Shown here piece by piece: positions 48,447-56,409 of a stretch of DNA of 64,000 bases (the first letter of the stretch is position 1; the number at the start of each line of letters is the position of its first letter). The DNA comes from a virus, in the IMG/VR virus record IMGVR_UViG_3300021440_000017, positions 1 through 64,000 of that record; one strand, written 5' to 3'. A model generated the notes under the pieces. It saw only the letters and a list, made by a program, of their open reading frames with translations. It searched no databases and was not told the DNA's origin. A program made the position numbers and the translations under genes.

Positions 48447-48812
48447 ATGCAAATGTGCGAACCACACTACGCAGCGCTGCGTACGGAAATCGAAAACCAA
48501 GGGATGGCTTCGATGATTCCAGAGACAGCGGAGCAAGCACGTGCCTCCGTGATAACAGCGCTGGAGGAAGCGCAGACGGGGGTGCAAGAAGGACCGTTCG
48601 ATCCGCTGCTCACCGCCGTGTTCCAAATCTACGGGAACGCCGTACGCACCGGCGGTCTATACCTGCTGGCGGGTGACTACTGCCCGTTGTGCGAAGTGCG
48701 CAAGCACGTGCCTGCGGCGGAAAACAACGCCGACGCCCTGTGGATTTCCGGCTGCGTCACGGCCATAGCCGAACACGTACGGGAGAACGGGCTGCTCAAG
48801 CCACCGAACTGA
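48447..48812 (+). CDS. Cysteine-pair protein, 121 aa
   Basis: ATG 48447 (second ATG at 48453); no strong ribosome site. Contains MCEPHYAAL at the start and YCPLCEVRKHVP near residue 78, a possible CxxC zinc site with histidines. The rest is helical. Lies between wedge and fibre genes. No family was recognised; a regulatory or assembly-factor role is possible. Confidence 0.55.
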   Translation: MQMCEPHYAALRTEIENQGMASMIPETAEQARASVITALEEAQTGVQEGPFDPLLTAVFQIYGNAVRTGGLYLLAGDYCPLCEVRKHVPAAENNADALWISGCVTAIAEHVRENGLLKPPN

Positions 48813-48880
48813 AACCCGGTAATTTCAAGACCGTGCGCGAGAATGCACGCCACTGCAAACCACGTCCGAAAAGGAACCTC

Positions 48881-49261
48881 ATGAAACTCGACCTCTCCCC
48901 CATCGTCGTCGGTCTGGACGGAAACGCGCTGAAGCGCAGCGCCGTCAACAAGGAGTTCGGTGACGAGCCGCTGACCTTGGCTTTCGCCCTCGCTCACGTG
49001 CTCTCCGTCGCCGTGGAAGACGTGGGCGTGCTGGAGCAAGCGGCCGCGAACCCCGCGAACCCCGACGCGGACTCCGTGCGTGCGCGAGCCTTCGCCATGA
49101 AGGTCGAGCGTGGCAACCTCGCGTTGCGCCTGGCAGCCGTTGTCGGCGATGCGGCCACCGCCGTGGAACTGACGCCGGAAGAACTGGTGCTGCTGAAAAC
49201 CGTCGCGGGACCACGTCTCATGCCCATCGTGCTGGCACAGGTGAACCGCGTCATCGGCTGA
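48881..49261 (+). CDS. Hypothetical protein, 126 aa
   Basis: ATG 48881 with AAAAGGA upstream. Short N-terminal strand then helical with many Ala and Val (ALAHVLSVAVEDVGVLEQAA, LVLLKTVAGPRLMPIVLAQV). The 68-base gap upstream includes TAATTTCA at 48820-48827. Codon bias fits the virion operon. No family was recognised. Confidence 0.62.
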   Translation: MKLDLSPIVVGLDGNALKRSAVNKEFGDEPLTLAFALAHVLSVAVEDVGVLEQAAANPANPDADSVRARAFAMKVERGNLALRLAAVVGDAATAVELTPEELVLLKTVAGPRLMPIVLAQVNRVIG

Positions 49262-49282
49262 TCCGACGCAAAGGAACTCCAA

Positions 49283-50179
49283 GTGGACCTGACAATACTC
49301 GACTCTGGCCGGACCGCTTCTCTGAACTCCGGAGTGCCCGGCATCAAGATCGAAATCGGTAGCTTCACCCTGGGCTCAGCGTTCGGGTACGCGGTGAATC
49401 CCGCAACGGACACGGCGCTGCACGGTGCCGTGCTGTACACGGGGACGCCCATCGGGTACTCCGTGATCGACGCGGACACTTGCGAGTTCATGTTGCAGGT
49501 CCCTGGCAACGTCGGCACCTTCAACTTCGGTGAGGTAGGGCTCCACCTGGTTTCTGGTGCGCTGTACGCAGTCGGCGTGCTGCCGGGTTTGCAGCAGAAG
49601 ATCGCGGCGCCCGGCACCGGCTGGAACACGATCAACATCAGGGCGAGGCTGCACGAATCGGGGTTGCCGGCGACCATCACCTTCGTGATTCAGGAGATCA
49701 CGGCGGGTGCCATCATCGAGCTTCCCAACTGGTCCACGCTGAACCGTCCTGCGGATGCACCGTCCAACGTGTACATCGTGCATGACGCTGACGACTTGGG
49801 CAACGACGCGCTGGTCACGAGAAGCCATGATGGCACATGGGACGTCAGCACACACGGGTACCCCGTTGTCGAAGCCGGCGCGTTCACTGTCGGTCCTGGT
49901 GCCACGGGGTCCGCGCTGCTGGCTTCTGGCGTGCTGCCGATGGAAGCGAGCTTCCCGCTCGGTCGCTACCTGATCCAGCCGAAGACCGGAGCACAGGCTG
50001 GCAACATCCGCAAGGTCACGAGCGTCTCGGGCTCAGTGCTTCACTGGTCACCGTCGTTCGGTGCGCCGCTGGACACCGGTGACGAGTTCGAGATCCTTCA
50101 ATCCACCGCGAGTCTGTCGGAAACAGTGGGCACCGACATCGCGTTGTTTCACGCACTTGCCACACGGAGCTTCTCATGA
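49283..50179 (+). CDS. Tail fibre-like protein (collar-fibre type N-terminus)
   Basis: 298 aa from GTG 49283 with AAAGGA upstream. Beta-rich with FTLGSAFGYAVNPATDTALH, LYTGTPIGYSVIDADTCEFM and YIVHDADDLGNDALVTRSHD, consistent with fibre attachment domains. A C-terminal segment has TGSALLASGVLPMEASFPLG. It is the first of four beta-rich proteins at the end of the virion operon, the usual place of receptor-binding proteins. Confidence 0.65.
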   Translation: MDLTILDSGRTASLNSGVPGIKIEIGSFTLGSAFGYAVNPATDTALHGAVLYTGTPIGYSVIDADTCEFMLQVPGNVGTFNFGEVGLHLVSGALYAVGVLPGLQQKIAAPGTGWNTINIRARLHESGLPATITFVIQEITAGAIIELPNWSTLNRPADAPSNVYIVHDADDLGNDALVTRSHDGTWDVSTHGYPVVEAGAFTVGPGATGSALLASGVLPMEASFPLGRYLIQPKTGAQAGNIRKVTSVSGSVLHWSPSFGAPLDTGDEFEILQSTASLSETVGTDIALFHALATRSFS

Positions 50180-50496
50180 CCATTTCCTACAAGGGCGGTG
50201 GCATGCCGCTAACGACCGTGGCGCAAGCGCTGCACACGGTCGCTGCCGGAACCAAATCTGCGGTTCCCGTGAGTGTCCACGTCACGAACGTCGATAAGGA
50301 GTTCCGCCGACGGCTGAACTTCTGGCTGTCGATCACCGGAGGCCGCAACATGATTGTGGTCAACGGCGCCGAGGTCGAGTTCGGGGTCACCACGGTGTTC
50401 GCAGGTCCCGCACTGAACCCCGGCGAATCGCTGATGGCGTACGCCGAGACACTCGGGCTGCTGGTGGCAGCGTCGTCCACAGGAGAACAACGATGA
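50176..50496 (+). CDS. Tail-fibre-region protein, 106 aa
   Basis: ATG 50176 overlaps the previous stop (ATGA). Contains SAVPVSVHVTNVDKEFRRRL, ITGGRNMIVVNGAEVEFGVT and ALNPGESLMAYAETLGLLVA, an all-beta pattern. A small virion protein that may attach to the fibre. No family was recognised. Confidence 0.58.
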   Translation: MTISYKGGGMPLTTVAQALHTVAAGTKSAVPVSVHVTNVDKEFRRRLNFWLSITGGRNMIVVNGAEVEFGVTTVFAGPALNPGESLMAYAETLGLLVAASSTGEQR

Positions 50497-51263
50497 AATT
50501 TCCGACCAAGCGCGTTGCGCTACCGTACACGCTGAGTCCTGGCGACGAGGGTGTTCTCGAACTCCAGAACTCGGGCACGCTGTACGTGCCGGCAACGATT
50601 CCGTTGATGGTCCGGCGGTTCTCCGTGATCCTCATGAACCAGTCTGCTGGTTCCGTCACCCTGGAATCCCCGGTAGCGAATCTCAGCGTGCACGGGGCGA
50701 CCGAGACAGCGACGATCGTGATTCCAGCGGGGCGTGCCGTGCTGCTGGCCGCGCATGACGGCGTGGCACGGTGGTTGGTGGTGAACATCACCAACCTCTC
50801 CAGCGGTGCTCCAGTGGGCGCTGTTGGTGCTCCAGTAGGGGCTGTTGGTGGCTCTGGAACAGCGGTTCTCCAGTGGGGTCCGCAAGGTGGCGACACCATC
50901 AACGGAGTTTCCTGGCTGAGCAACCCCACGCTGGCAAACGGGGGCACGTTCAACTACGTGCTACACGTGACGAATCCGAGTTCCTCGGCGGTCGGCTTCA
51001 ACGGCGCTACCGCCGTGTACAGCAAAGCCACGGGGAACCCGCCACCGGGTGTCATCAACGTGCCTGCAGGTGGCAACATCACGGTCACTGGCAACATCAC
51101 GGTGAACGGAGCAGTCGGCTCACCAGGCTTCATCCGGCTGACGCTGCACGATCCGTTCGGCGCGGTACAGCGTTCGGACATCAACTTCGTTGTCGGCCCC
51201 GCACCCGTCGGAGCACCGCCGGTAGGCGCACCTCCGGTCGGTGGCACCGGCGTCGGCGACTGA
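50493..51263 (+). CDS. Beta-rich fibre-region protein with Gly/Ala/Pro/Val repeats
   Basis: 256 aa from ATG 50493. Strands dominate (VARWLVVNITNLSSGAPVG, NYVLHVTNPSSSAVGFNG, GGNITVTGNITVNGAVGSPG). A 21-base tandem repeat at 50805-50846 encodes GAPVGAV twice, and the C-terminus has PVGAPPVGAPPVGG. The repeats suggest flexible linkers between beta domains. Receptor-binding or fibre role is inferred from position. Confidence 0.58.
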   Translation: MKFPTKRVALPYTLSPGDEGVLELQNSGTLYVPATIPLMVRRFSVILMNQSAGSVTLESPVANLSVHGATETATIVIPAGRAVLLAAHDGVARWLVVNITNLSSGAPVGAVGAPVGAVGGSGTAVLQWGPQGGDTINGVSWLSNPTLANGGTFNYVLHVTNPSSSAVGFNGATAVYSKATGNPPPGVINVPAGGNITVTGNITVNGAVGSPGFIRLTLHDPFGAVQRSDINFVVGPAPVGAPPVGAPPVGGTGVGD

Positions 51264-51275
51264 CAGGAGAACACC

Positions 51276-51596
51276 ATGGAAATTGGAACACCACGGTCAT
51301 CGGGGCCCTACCCGCTGAAGCACGTCTCTGCCCCGTACGTCATGGACGCGAACGACATCGGGTTGACGATCATGGTCGCAGCAGGTGCCGGTGCCGTGAC
51401 GCTGCCCCCGGTGGACCCGAACGTCACGGAGTTCCCGTTCATCATCGTGAACGGCACCGGAGCAGCGTTGACGATCACAGGACCTATGGCAGTGCATGGA
51501 GTACCCGGGTCCTCGTACTCGCTGGCGACGGTGCTCGCGCTGATCGGCACGCGGTACGCAGGAGACGCTCAGTACCGGGCGGAACTCATCGGCTGA
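51276..51596 (+). CDS. Beta-rich fibre-region protein, 106 aa
   Basis: ATG 51276 with AGGAG upstream. LTIMVAAGAGAVTLPPVDPN, TEFPFIIVNGTGAALTITGP and SYSLATVLALIGTRYAGDAQ give an all-beta pattern as in short fibre modules. Last gene of the virion operon before the oxygenase-like gene; five bases separate them. Confidence 0.58.
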   Translation: MEIGTPRSSGPYPLKHVSAPYVMDANDIGLTIMVAAGAGAVTLPPVDPNVTEFPFIIVNGTGAALTITGPMAVHGVPGSSYSLATVLALIGTRYAGDAQYRAELIG

Positions 51597-51601
51597 CGGT
51601 G

Positions 51602-52255
51602 ATGAAGCTGACGGTACCAAGGCTCAGCGAGTACGTCGGACCGGCGCTGGACTTCCCGAGAGAACCGATTCGGGTGTTCAACGTGTGGACGCCCGCGCGA
51701 GCCGCGATGATCCGTGCTGAACTCGATGCCGTGCAATCCGAAGCTGAAGCCCTGGTGTTTCAGACGAACGGGAACGCAGGCTACGAGAACCCTGGGGTGC
51801 GCTCGTGCACGGTACTGAACCCCGGTGCGGAGCTACGGGCCTCGGTCACCAGCGATCTGCTCTCCGTGTTTCGTCCGTTCGTCCAGGCAGAACTGAAGAT
51901 GCAGCGTGCCTCGTTGCACGGAGAAATCCAGTTCATCAGGTACCGCAAGCGGGATTCAGGGCGAGCCGATCACTTCGTGTTTCACGCGGATGCCGCGATC
52001 TTCGTGAACGGCCGATGGCTTGTGAACACGCCTGAGCGGCATCTGACGTTCAGTGCGTACGTCAACGACGACTTCTCAGGCGGAGACTTCGTGTTCAAGA
52101 ACGTGGTCCACGATGGCGGAGTACCAGTGACAGTGCAACCTCGACCAGGGCTCGCGCTGCTGTTTCCGTCGGACCCACGGTATGAGCACGCAGTGACGCC
52201 AATGCGTAAGGGCACTCGGTACGCAATGGTCGGGTGGCTGACAATGGAGGCTTGA
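51602..52255 (+). CDS. 2OG-Fe(II) oxygenase-like protein
   Basis: 217 aa from ATG 51602. Double-stranded beta-helix ligands: H128-x-D130 in HFVFHADAAIF, distal H196 in YEHAVTPM, and R206 ten residues on (KGTRYAMVGWL). Strands such as LTFSAYVNDDFSGGDFVF and GLALLFPSDP fit the prolyl-4-hydroxylase type. It hydroxylates a substrate using O2 and 2-oxoglutarate; identity unknown. It follows the fibre gene with no own ribosome site visible, so it may be co-translated with virion genes. It is the first of three oxygenase-like genes in the rightward cluster. Confidence 0.72.
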   Translation: MKLTVPRLSEYVGPALDFPREPIRVFNVWTPARAAMIRAELDAVQSEAEALVFQTNGNAGYENPGVRSCTVLNPGAELRASVTSDLLSVFRPFVQAELKMQRASLHGEIQFIRYRKRDSGRADHFVFHADAAIFVNGRWLVNTPERHLTFSAYVNDDFSGGDFVFKNVVHDGGVPVTVQPRPGLALLFPSDPRYEHAVTPMRKGTRYAMVGWLTMEA

Positions 52256-52257
52256 AC

Positions 52258-52283
52258 GGGTGCTGCGGCACCCTTCTTCATTT
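52258..52283 (+). terminator. Intrinsic terminator of virion operon
   Basis: GGGTGC (52258-52263) and GCACCC (52268-52273) pair around a TGCG loop and are followed by TTCTTCATTT. It sits right after the stop of the oxygenase-like gene and at the meeting point with the minus-strand island, so it should block transcription from running into it. Confidence 0.75.
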
Positions 52284-52853
52284 CCGGTGCTCGGGTAGCA
52301 AGAACACGTGACGGATCGCCATCTCCTGGTCGAACATGGCAGTACCCATCACCTCGTCCCAGTAGAACGAGAACGCGGACACCGTGCGTGGAGGCAACTG
52401 TTCTTCCAGTGCCGACACGTACCGTCCGGTCTTGCGGCGAGCAACGCGGTCCCACACGCGGTCGTGCTGCTCTGCGCGGGCCGCTGGCGTGTACGTGAAG
52501 TACCGGTAGTACCGCTTGGACTCAGCGTACTCGATGGCGGCATCCAGTAGGATGCCCAAGCCGTTCATCGGAAGCCCGTTGCTTGCCGTTTGATCGCTGA
52601 TGACGAGAAGCAGCAACCAGGCACGCTGGCTCGTCATCAGCTTCTGCAACAGGTAGCACCAGATGCGCCCCTCGCTGTCCACGAGGCCCCAGGTGCGGTA
52701 CATTTCGTTCTCGGGCACTAGGTACTGGTTCTCCAGGTAGTGCCGTGCGTACATCGGGTTGGCGAGGGGCGCACCGTCTATGTCAGTTGGGTTGCCCTGG
52801 CGGATGCGCATAAGTTGGTCGGCATGTTCGGGGCGGAGTCGGAGTACGTTCAT
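52278..52853 (-). CDS. GNAT-like protein of minus-strand island
   Basis: 191 aa from ATG 52853, overlapping the stop of the PP-loop gene (ATGA), with AGGA upstream. Starts MNVLRLRPEHADQLMRIRQG, typical of N-acetyltransferase entry strands, followed by WGLVDSEGRIWCYLLQKL, WLLLLVISDQTASNGLPMNG and LLDAAIEYAESKRYYRYFTY, which fit a GNAT core with a weak P-loop. The C-terminus has FSFYWDEVMGTAMFDQEM. Substrate unknown. It is the last gene of the island. Confidence 0.55.
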   Translation of the reverse strand: MNVLRLRPEHADQLMRIRQGNPTDIDGAPLANPMYARHYLENQYLVPENEMYRTWGLVDSEGRIWCYLLQKLMTSQRAWLLLLVISDQTASNGLPMNGLGILLDAAIEYAESKRYYRYFTYTPAARAEQHDRVWDRVARRKTGRYVSALEEQLPPRTVSAFSFYWDEVMGTAMFDQEMAIRHVFLLPEHRK

Positions 52854-53839
52854 GTGCGTCCTAGTGGGTGGTTGATTAGCGAGAGCAGATCGCGGTACGG
52901 GATCTCCGTAGACGACCAGCAACGGAAGGGCATGCTCGTGCGCACGGCTTCGGACTCCGTGAACACCTGCGTGAGTTCACGTTCGTAGCCCGTGTACTTC
53001 ACGCGAGGTCGCAGTCCATAGGCACGGTCTTTCACGAGGTCCGAACTGTGAACCCGACGGTTGTACTGGCCGGCGACGAGGCGGACGAGAAACGGGTTCG
53101 CCAGATACGCAGCCCATAGCTCCAGACTGTACTGGTAGAACGACGGGATGACCCTGTGGTTGTCGGTCCAGTGCAGGTACTTCTGGAACGCAGGGAACCG
53201 CTCATGGTCGTGGAACATGAACGTGCCCTTGCTGTAGTCTCCGTCGATCTGCGCTTGAAGGTCCGGCACGTAGTTGACCTCGGGTTCGTTGAACCCGGAC
53301 ACGAGGGCACCCGGTGTGTCGCGCACAGCGACGTACCACGGTGCGTAGCCCACATGCTTGCACTGGCTTACACGCGCGAGTTCACGAGCCTCACCGCTGT
53401 CGATCAGCACCTGCATGTCGATGTCGAAAAATCGGTAGTCGAGCCCGAGCTTGTGCGCGAGTCGCAATGCCGGCACCAGATCGTGACGATTGCCTCCGCG
53501 CGCATGCCGGATCAGCAACGTAGTGAACGGGACACCAGCGTCCAAGAACCTCCGGACCATGTACTCGGAATCAAGGCCACCGCTGAGCATCAGCACCAGG
53601 TCTTCGCCGTGGAACCTGTCGGCGATAGCCCGAGCGTTGAGTACCGCTTCGTCACGTAGAGTACCAAGAGCCCTGGTGAGCCCTCGATTGATCTTCATCA
53701 CGTACGTTGCGTCCTCGTGCACACGGAACAAGCCGGGGAACCCGGCGTACCCGTAAGCGAACCACGAGTCGGCAGTGAACCTCGGTGTGGGAACCAAGTT
53801 CAGGCGCACCCACGCTGCGACGAGTTCGTCATTGTCCAT
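52850..53839 (-). CDS. PP-loop ATPase, asparagine-synthase-like
   Basis: 329 aa from ATG 53839. The PP-loop is SGGLDSE at 86-92, preceded by hydrophobic DLVLMLSGG, the N-type ATP pyrophosphatase signature. Downstream there are VPFTTLLIRHARGGNRHDLV and FNEPEVNYVPDLQAQ. Asparagine-synthase C-terminal domains activate carboxylates by adenylation; the enzyme here lacks a glutaminase domain (the N-terminus has no Cys start and is too short), so the amino donor must be ammonia or an amine. In natural-product pathways such enzymes form amide or lactam bonds. No partner for the missing glutaminase was seen nearby. Confidence 0.78.
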   Translation of the reverse strand: MDNDELVAAWVRLNLVPTPRFTADSWFAYGYAGFPGLFRVHEDATYVMKINRGLTRALGTLRDEAVLNARAIADRFHGEDLVLMLSGGLDSEYMVRRFLDAGVPFTTLLIRHARGGNRHDLVPALRLAHKLGLDYRFFDIDMQVLIDSGEARELARVSQCKHVGYAPWYVAVRDTPGALVSGFNEPEVNYVPDLQAQIDGDYSKGTFMFHDHERFPAFQKYLHWTDNHRVIPSFYQYSLELWAAYLANPFLVRLVAGQYNRRVHSSDLVKDRAYGLRPRVKYTGYERELTQVFTESEAVRTSMPFRCWSSTEIPYRDLLSLINHPLGRT

Positions 53840-54494
53840 CGGGGTCTCTTTGTGGAAGCGTCACTGGTCCGTGATACATGCGCACGACGTTCAGCGTCTG
53901 AGGATGGACCTCGACGAACGAGTTCTCCAGGCCGAAGTGCACCACATGGTTGTACACGAGGACCGCCAGTATATGAGCGAGCACCACGGGGCGTACGGAC
54001 TCTGCGGAGTCCGGCATCGGAAACCCGAGCCGTGCGTCCCACACCTGCACGTACCCTTGCGGGCTCGTGTTGAACCGGAACACACGGCCGAACGCGACCT
54101 CAGCGTCGGTCACGATCTCCTGGGTGTCCACGAGAATGATCGACGCTCGTTCTCGCGGGACGTCCACGTTAAAGAACGGGGACAGCAGGTCGTGTACGAC
54201 GGAGTTTTCGGTAAATACAGACACGTCGTCCACTTGGTTCCCGTGCCACTTCGCATCTGGTGTCACGACGGGGGCACACACAGCGGTCATCTGCGTGTGG
54301 TACTCGGGGCCTGGTGTCCAGCCGGACGCTACTGATGTCAGCAGCGACCGGTACGCTTCATGCACAGGCACCTGACCACGCAGGGTCTTTCGCAGGATCT
54401 CAGTCGGAGACAGCGCGAACAACACACGGGCGCCGCCATGCGTGATTTCGACGACGGTGTACCCCAGGGCTTCTTTCTCAGCTTTCCAGGTCAT
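53829..54494 (-). CDS. Hypothetical protein heading the island, 221 aa
   Basis: ATG 54494 with GGAGGACCAG upstream. Strand-rich start (GYTVVEITHGGARVLFALSP), helical middle, and a C-terminal half with RASIILVDTQEIVTDAEVAF and VVLAHILAVLVYNHVVHFGL. No family was recognised. Its 11-base overlap with the PP-loop gene and common promoter region link it to the island. Confidence 0.62.
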   Translation of the reverse strand: MTWKAEKEALGYTVVEITHGGARVLFALSPTEILRKTLRGQVPVHEAYRSLLTSVASGWTPGPEYHTQMTAVCAPVVTPDAKWHGNQVDDVSVFTENSVVHDLLSPFFNVDVPRERASIILVDTQEIVTDAEVAFGRVFRFNTSPQGYVQVWDARLGFPMPDSAESVRPVVLAHILAVLVYNHVVHFGLENSFVEVHPQTLNVVRMYHGPVTLPQRDPDGQ

Positions 54495-54519
54495 CTGGTC
54501 CTCCAGTAGTTCACAACTG

Positions 54520-54529
54520 ATTTACCCAC
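54520..54529 (-). promoter_or_regulatory. GTGGGTAAAT motif before island genes
   Basis: Minus-strand GTGGGTAAAT lies 26 bases upstream of the ATG at 54494, in the 48-base divergent gap. The same 10-mer occurs at 59712-59721 on the + strand, 32 bases before the ATP-grasp gene. Extended -10-like TGGGTAAAT suggests a promoter; with only two copies this is tentative. Confidence 0.4.
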
Positions 54530-54542
54530 GTTCGGAGTTCAC

Positions 54543-55325
54543 ATGTACGTCTCGGATCATGCACGTCGCATTCTCATTCCCATTCATCTGCTGTTCGCCG
54601 CAGTGACGGCCGCCTGGGTGTACAACGGGGCTCACGTACCGTGGCCGGCAGCAGTTCTCGCCGTCGCATGGTGGACGCTGCTCTCTGGGCTTGGCATCGC
54701 CGTGGGATTCCACCGGTACTTCAGCCATCTGGCGTTTCCGGCCAAGCCGTGGGCGCGCAAGCTCATGCTCGGCGCCGGAACACTCGCTGGGCAGGGGTCA
54801 CCGATCTTTTGGGTGGCGTTGCACATGGGCTACCACCATCCGCATTCGGACGAACGGAAAGACGTGCACTCCCCGGTGCACGGCATCTGGTCTGCGTACA
54901 TGGGGTGGATGATCCGGCTACGGCCTGACGATGTGAGTCTCAAGTACGCGGTGCGGTTGCTCAGGGACCCGCTGATCGTCACCGTGCATCAGCGGTACTA
55001 CACGGTGTTCTGGCTGGCGTACGCAGCGATACTCGGGATCGCAGCTACAGCAGGGCTACCGTACGTCATGGCCGTGATGACCGCGCTTATCGTCGCCGTA
55101 CACCAGGAGTGCGCGGTGAACGTGCTGAACCACAGTCGCTGGTTCGGTTACGTGAACTACTACACGGGAGACAACAGCGTGAACAACGTGGTCACTGGCC
55201 TCTTGTGTTGGGGCCAGGGGTGGCACAACAACCACCATCAGTTGCCTGGCCGAGCGAACTTCGGTGTCCGATGGTTCGAGTACGACCCGACACGGTTGCT
55301 GATTCCCCTGGTTCGCGCACGCTGA
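54543..55325 (+). CDS. Membrane fatty-acid (acyl) desaturase
   Basis: 260 aa from ATG 54543 with CGGAG upstream. All three histidine boxes of membrane diiron desaturases: HRYFSH at 57-62, HMGYHH at 94-99 and HNNHH at 228-232, with another histidine at 197 (NHSRW). Four hydrophobic segments (for example LIPIHLLFAAVTAAWVY, AVLAVAWWTLLSGLGIAVGF, FWLAYAAILGIAATAGLPYV) match a four-helix membrane topology. The family is acyl-CoA or acyl-lipid delta-9-type desaturase, which inserts a double bond with O2 and an electron donor. A phage copy is rare. It may change host membrane lipids or act on an acyl chain in the neighbouring pathway. Confidence 0.9.
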   Translation: MYVSDHARRILIPIHLLFAAVTAAWVYNGAHVPWPAAVLAVAWWTLLSGLGIAVGFHRYFSHLAFPAKPWARKLMLGAGTLAGQGSPIFWVALHMGYHHPHSDERKDVHSPVHGIWSAYMGWMIRLRPDDVSLKYAVRLLRDPLIVTVHQRYYTVFWLAYAAILGIAATAGLPYVMAVMTALIVAVHQECAVNVLNHSRWFGYVNYYTGDNSVNNVVTGLLCWGQGWHNNHHQLPGRANFGVRWFEYDPTRLLIPLVRAR

Positions 55326-55335
55326 GGACACGATC

Positions 55336-56409
55336 ATGAACGTAAACCCCGTTGAGCAGTTCCCCACCGCCGTGCTCTGGAAAGACCTGATGAGTCCCGA
55401 GGGCATTGTCGCCATGTCCAAGACACTTGGTCCCGGCACCGTGTTCTTTCTCAATGCGGAACCTCGTGACTACGAGGAGTTCCGTGCGCTCGGCATCGAC
55501 GTGCGCCCGCGGTCACAGGTGTCTACGTCGCTGGTCACCGTGGAACGACCAGGGCAGACGCAGATAACGGCGACTACGAGCGCGGCGTCCGCAGTCATGG
55601 GCAAGTCGTGGTCGCTGATCTGCGACGCCGGAGTCCGCACGTTCGTCGTCGAGAACGGCAAGGTGTGGTCCTCAGTGTGCAAACAGCGCAAGCTCATGGG
55701 TGTGCCCGACAAGTTCGAGATTTCTGATTACCCGACACGGTGCATGCGCAACGCCTGCGACTACCACTTCGACGCGCTGGCTCCGAAGCACGGCAGCGAG
55801 AACCTGGAACTCCCGAACTTCAGGAAGTTCGAGGTGCCCACGGAACTCGCATCGACAGTGGAAGACGTGCGCGTAGCGCTGCTCACGAAGCTGCAACGTG
55901 AGGAAGCAGGGTACGCAACAGGCGTCAATCGTCAACGGTATCCGAACACGCCGTTCAAGACCACGAGGTCAGTGCTACTGCGCAAGCACTGCAACATCCG
56001 GGCGTACAACTGGCAAGCGAACCTGCAAGGGAGCTACGAAGACGTGGAGTGCGCGGATGATCCCACGTGGATGACTCCGTACTCGGAAGCAGGTGTATTC
56101 GCTCGTGAACTGCTGCCGAAGATCGTCGGGGTCGAGTGGCAAGACATCGGCCAGATCATCCTGTCGAAGCTGCCGGCCGGAGAGGTCATCACCACGCACT
56201 GGGACGCCGGCTACTACTTCGAGTTCTACAACCGGTACCACTTCGTCCTCGATACGAACGACGACTGTGACTTCATGATCCGGGACGAGACAACGAACAT
56301 GAAGGTTGGGAGCATCTACCGCATCAACAACATCGTCCGGCACTCAGTGGCAAACCGGGGCACCACGGACCGTTATCACGTGGTCGTGGACGCGAGGTAC
56401 CGTCGATGA
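55336..56409 (+). CDS. Aspartyl/asparaginyl beta-hydroxylase-like oxygenase
   Basis: 357 aa from ATG 55336. The C-terminal domain (about 270-357) has the AspH-type ligand set: H288-x-D290 in ITTHWDAGYYFEF, H336 in IVRHSVANRG and R346 in TTDRYHVVVD. The N-terminal 250 residues have no known domain but include a CKQRKLMGVP segment and the helical LRREE-like part. AspH enzymes hydroxylate Asp or Asn, and related ones act on other small molecules. It overlaps the radical SAM gene start, so the two are likely made together. Confidence 0.68.
   Translation: MNVNPVEQFPTAVLWKDLMSPEGIVAMSKTLGPGTVFFLNAEPRDYEEFRALGIDVRPRSQVSTSLVTVERPGQTQITATTSAASAVMGKSWSLICDAGVRTFVVENGKVWSSVCKQRKLMGVPDKFEISDYPTRCMRNACDYHFDALAPKHGSENLELPNFRKFEVPTELASTVEDVRVALLTKLQREEAGYATGVNRQRYPNTPFKTTRSVLLRKHCNIRAYNWQANLQGSYEDVECADDPTWMTPYSEAGVFARELLPKIVGVEWQDIGQIILSKLPAGEVITTHWDAGYYFEFYNRYHFVLDTNDDCDFMIRDETTNMKVGSIYRINNIVRHSVANRGTTDRYHVVVDARYRR

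Noticed and set aside
50805-50846. Tandem 21-base repeat as a possible regulatory iteron
   Set aside because: It lies in frame inside a fibre-region gene and encodes a Gly-Ala-Pro-Val linker, so a protein-level explanation is enough.
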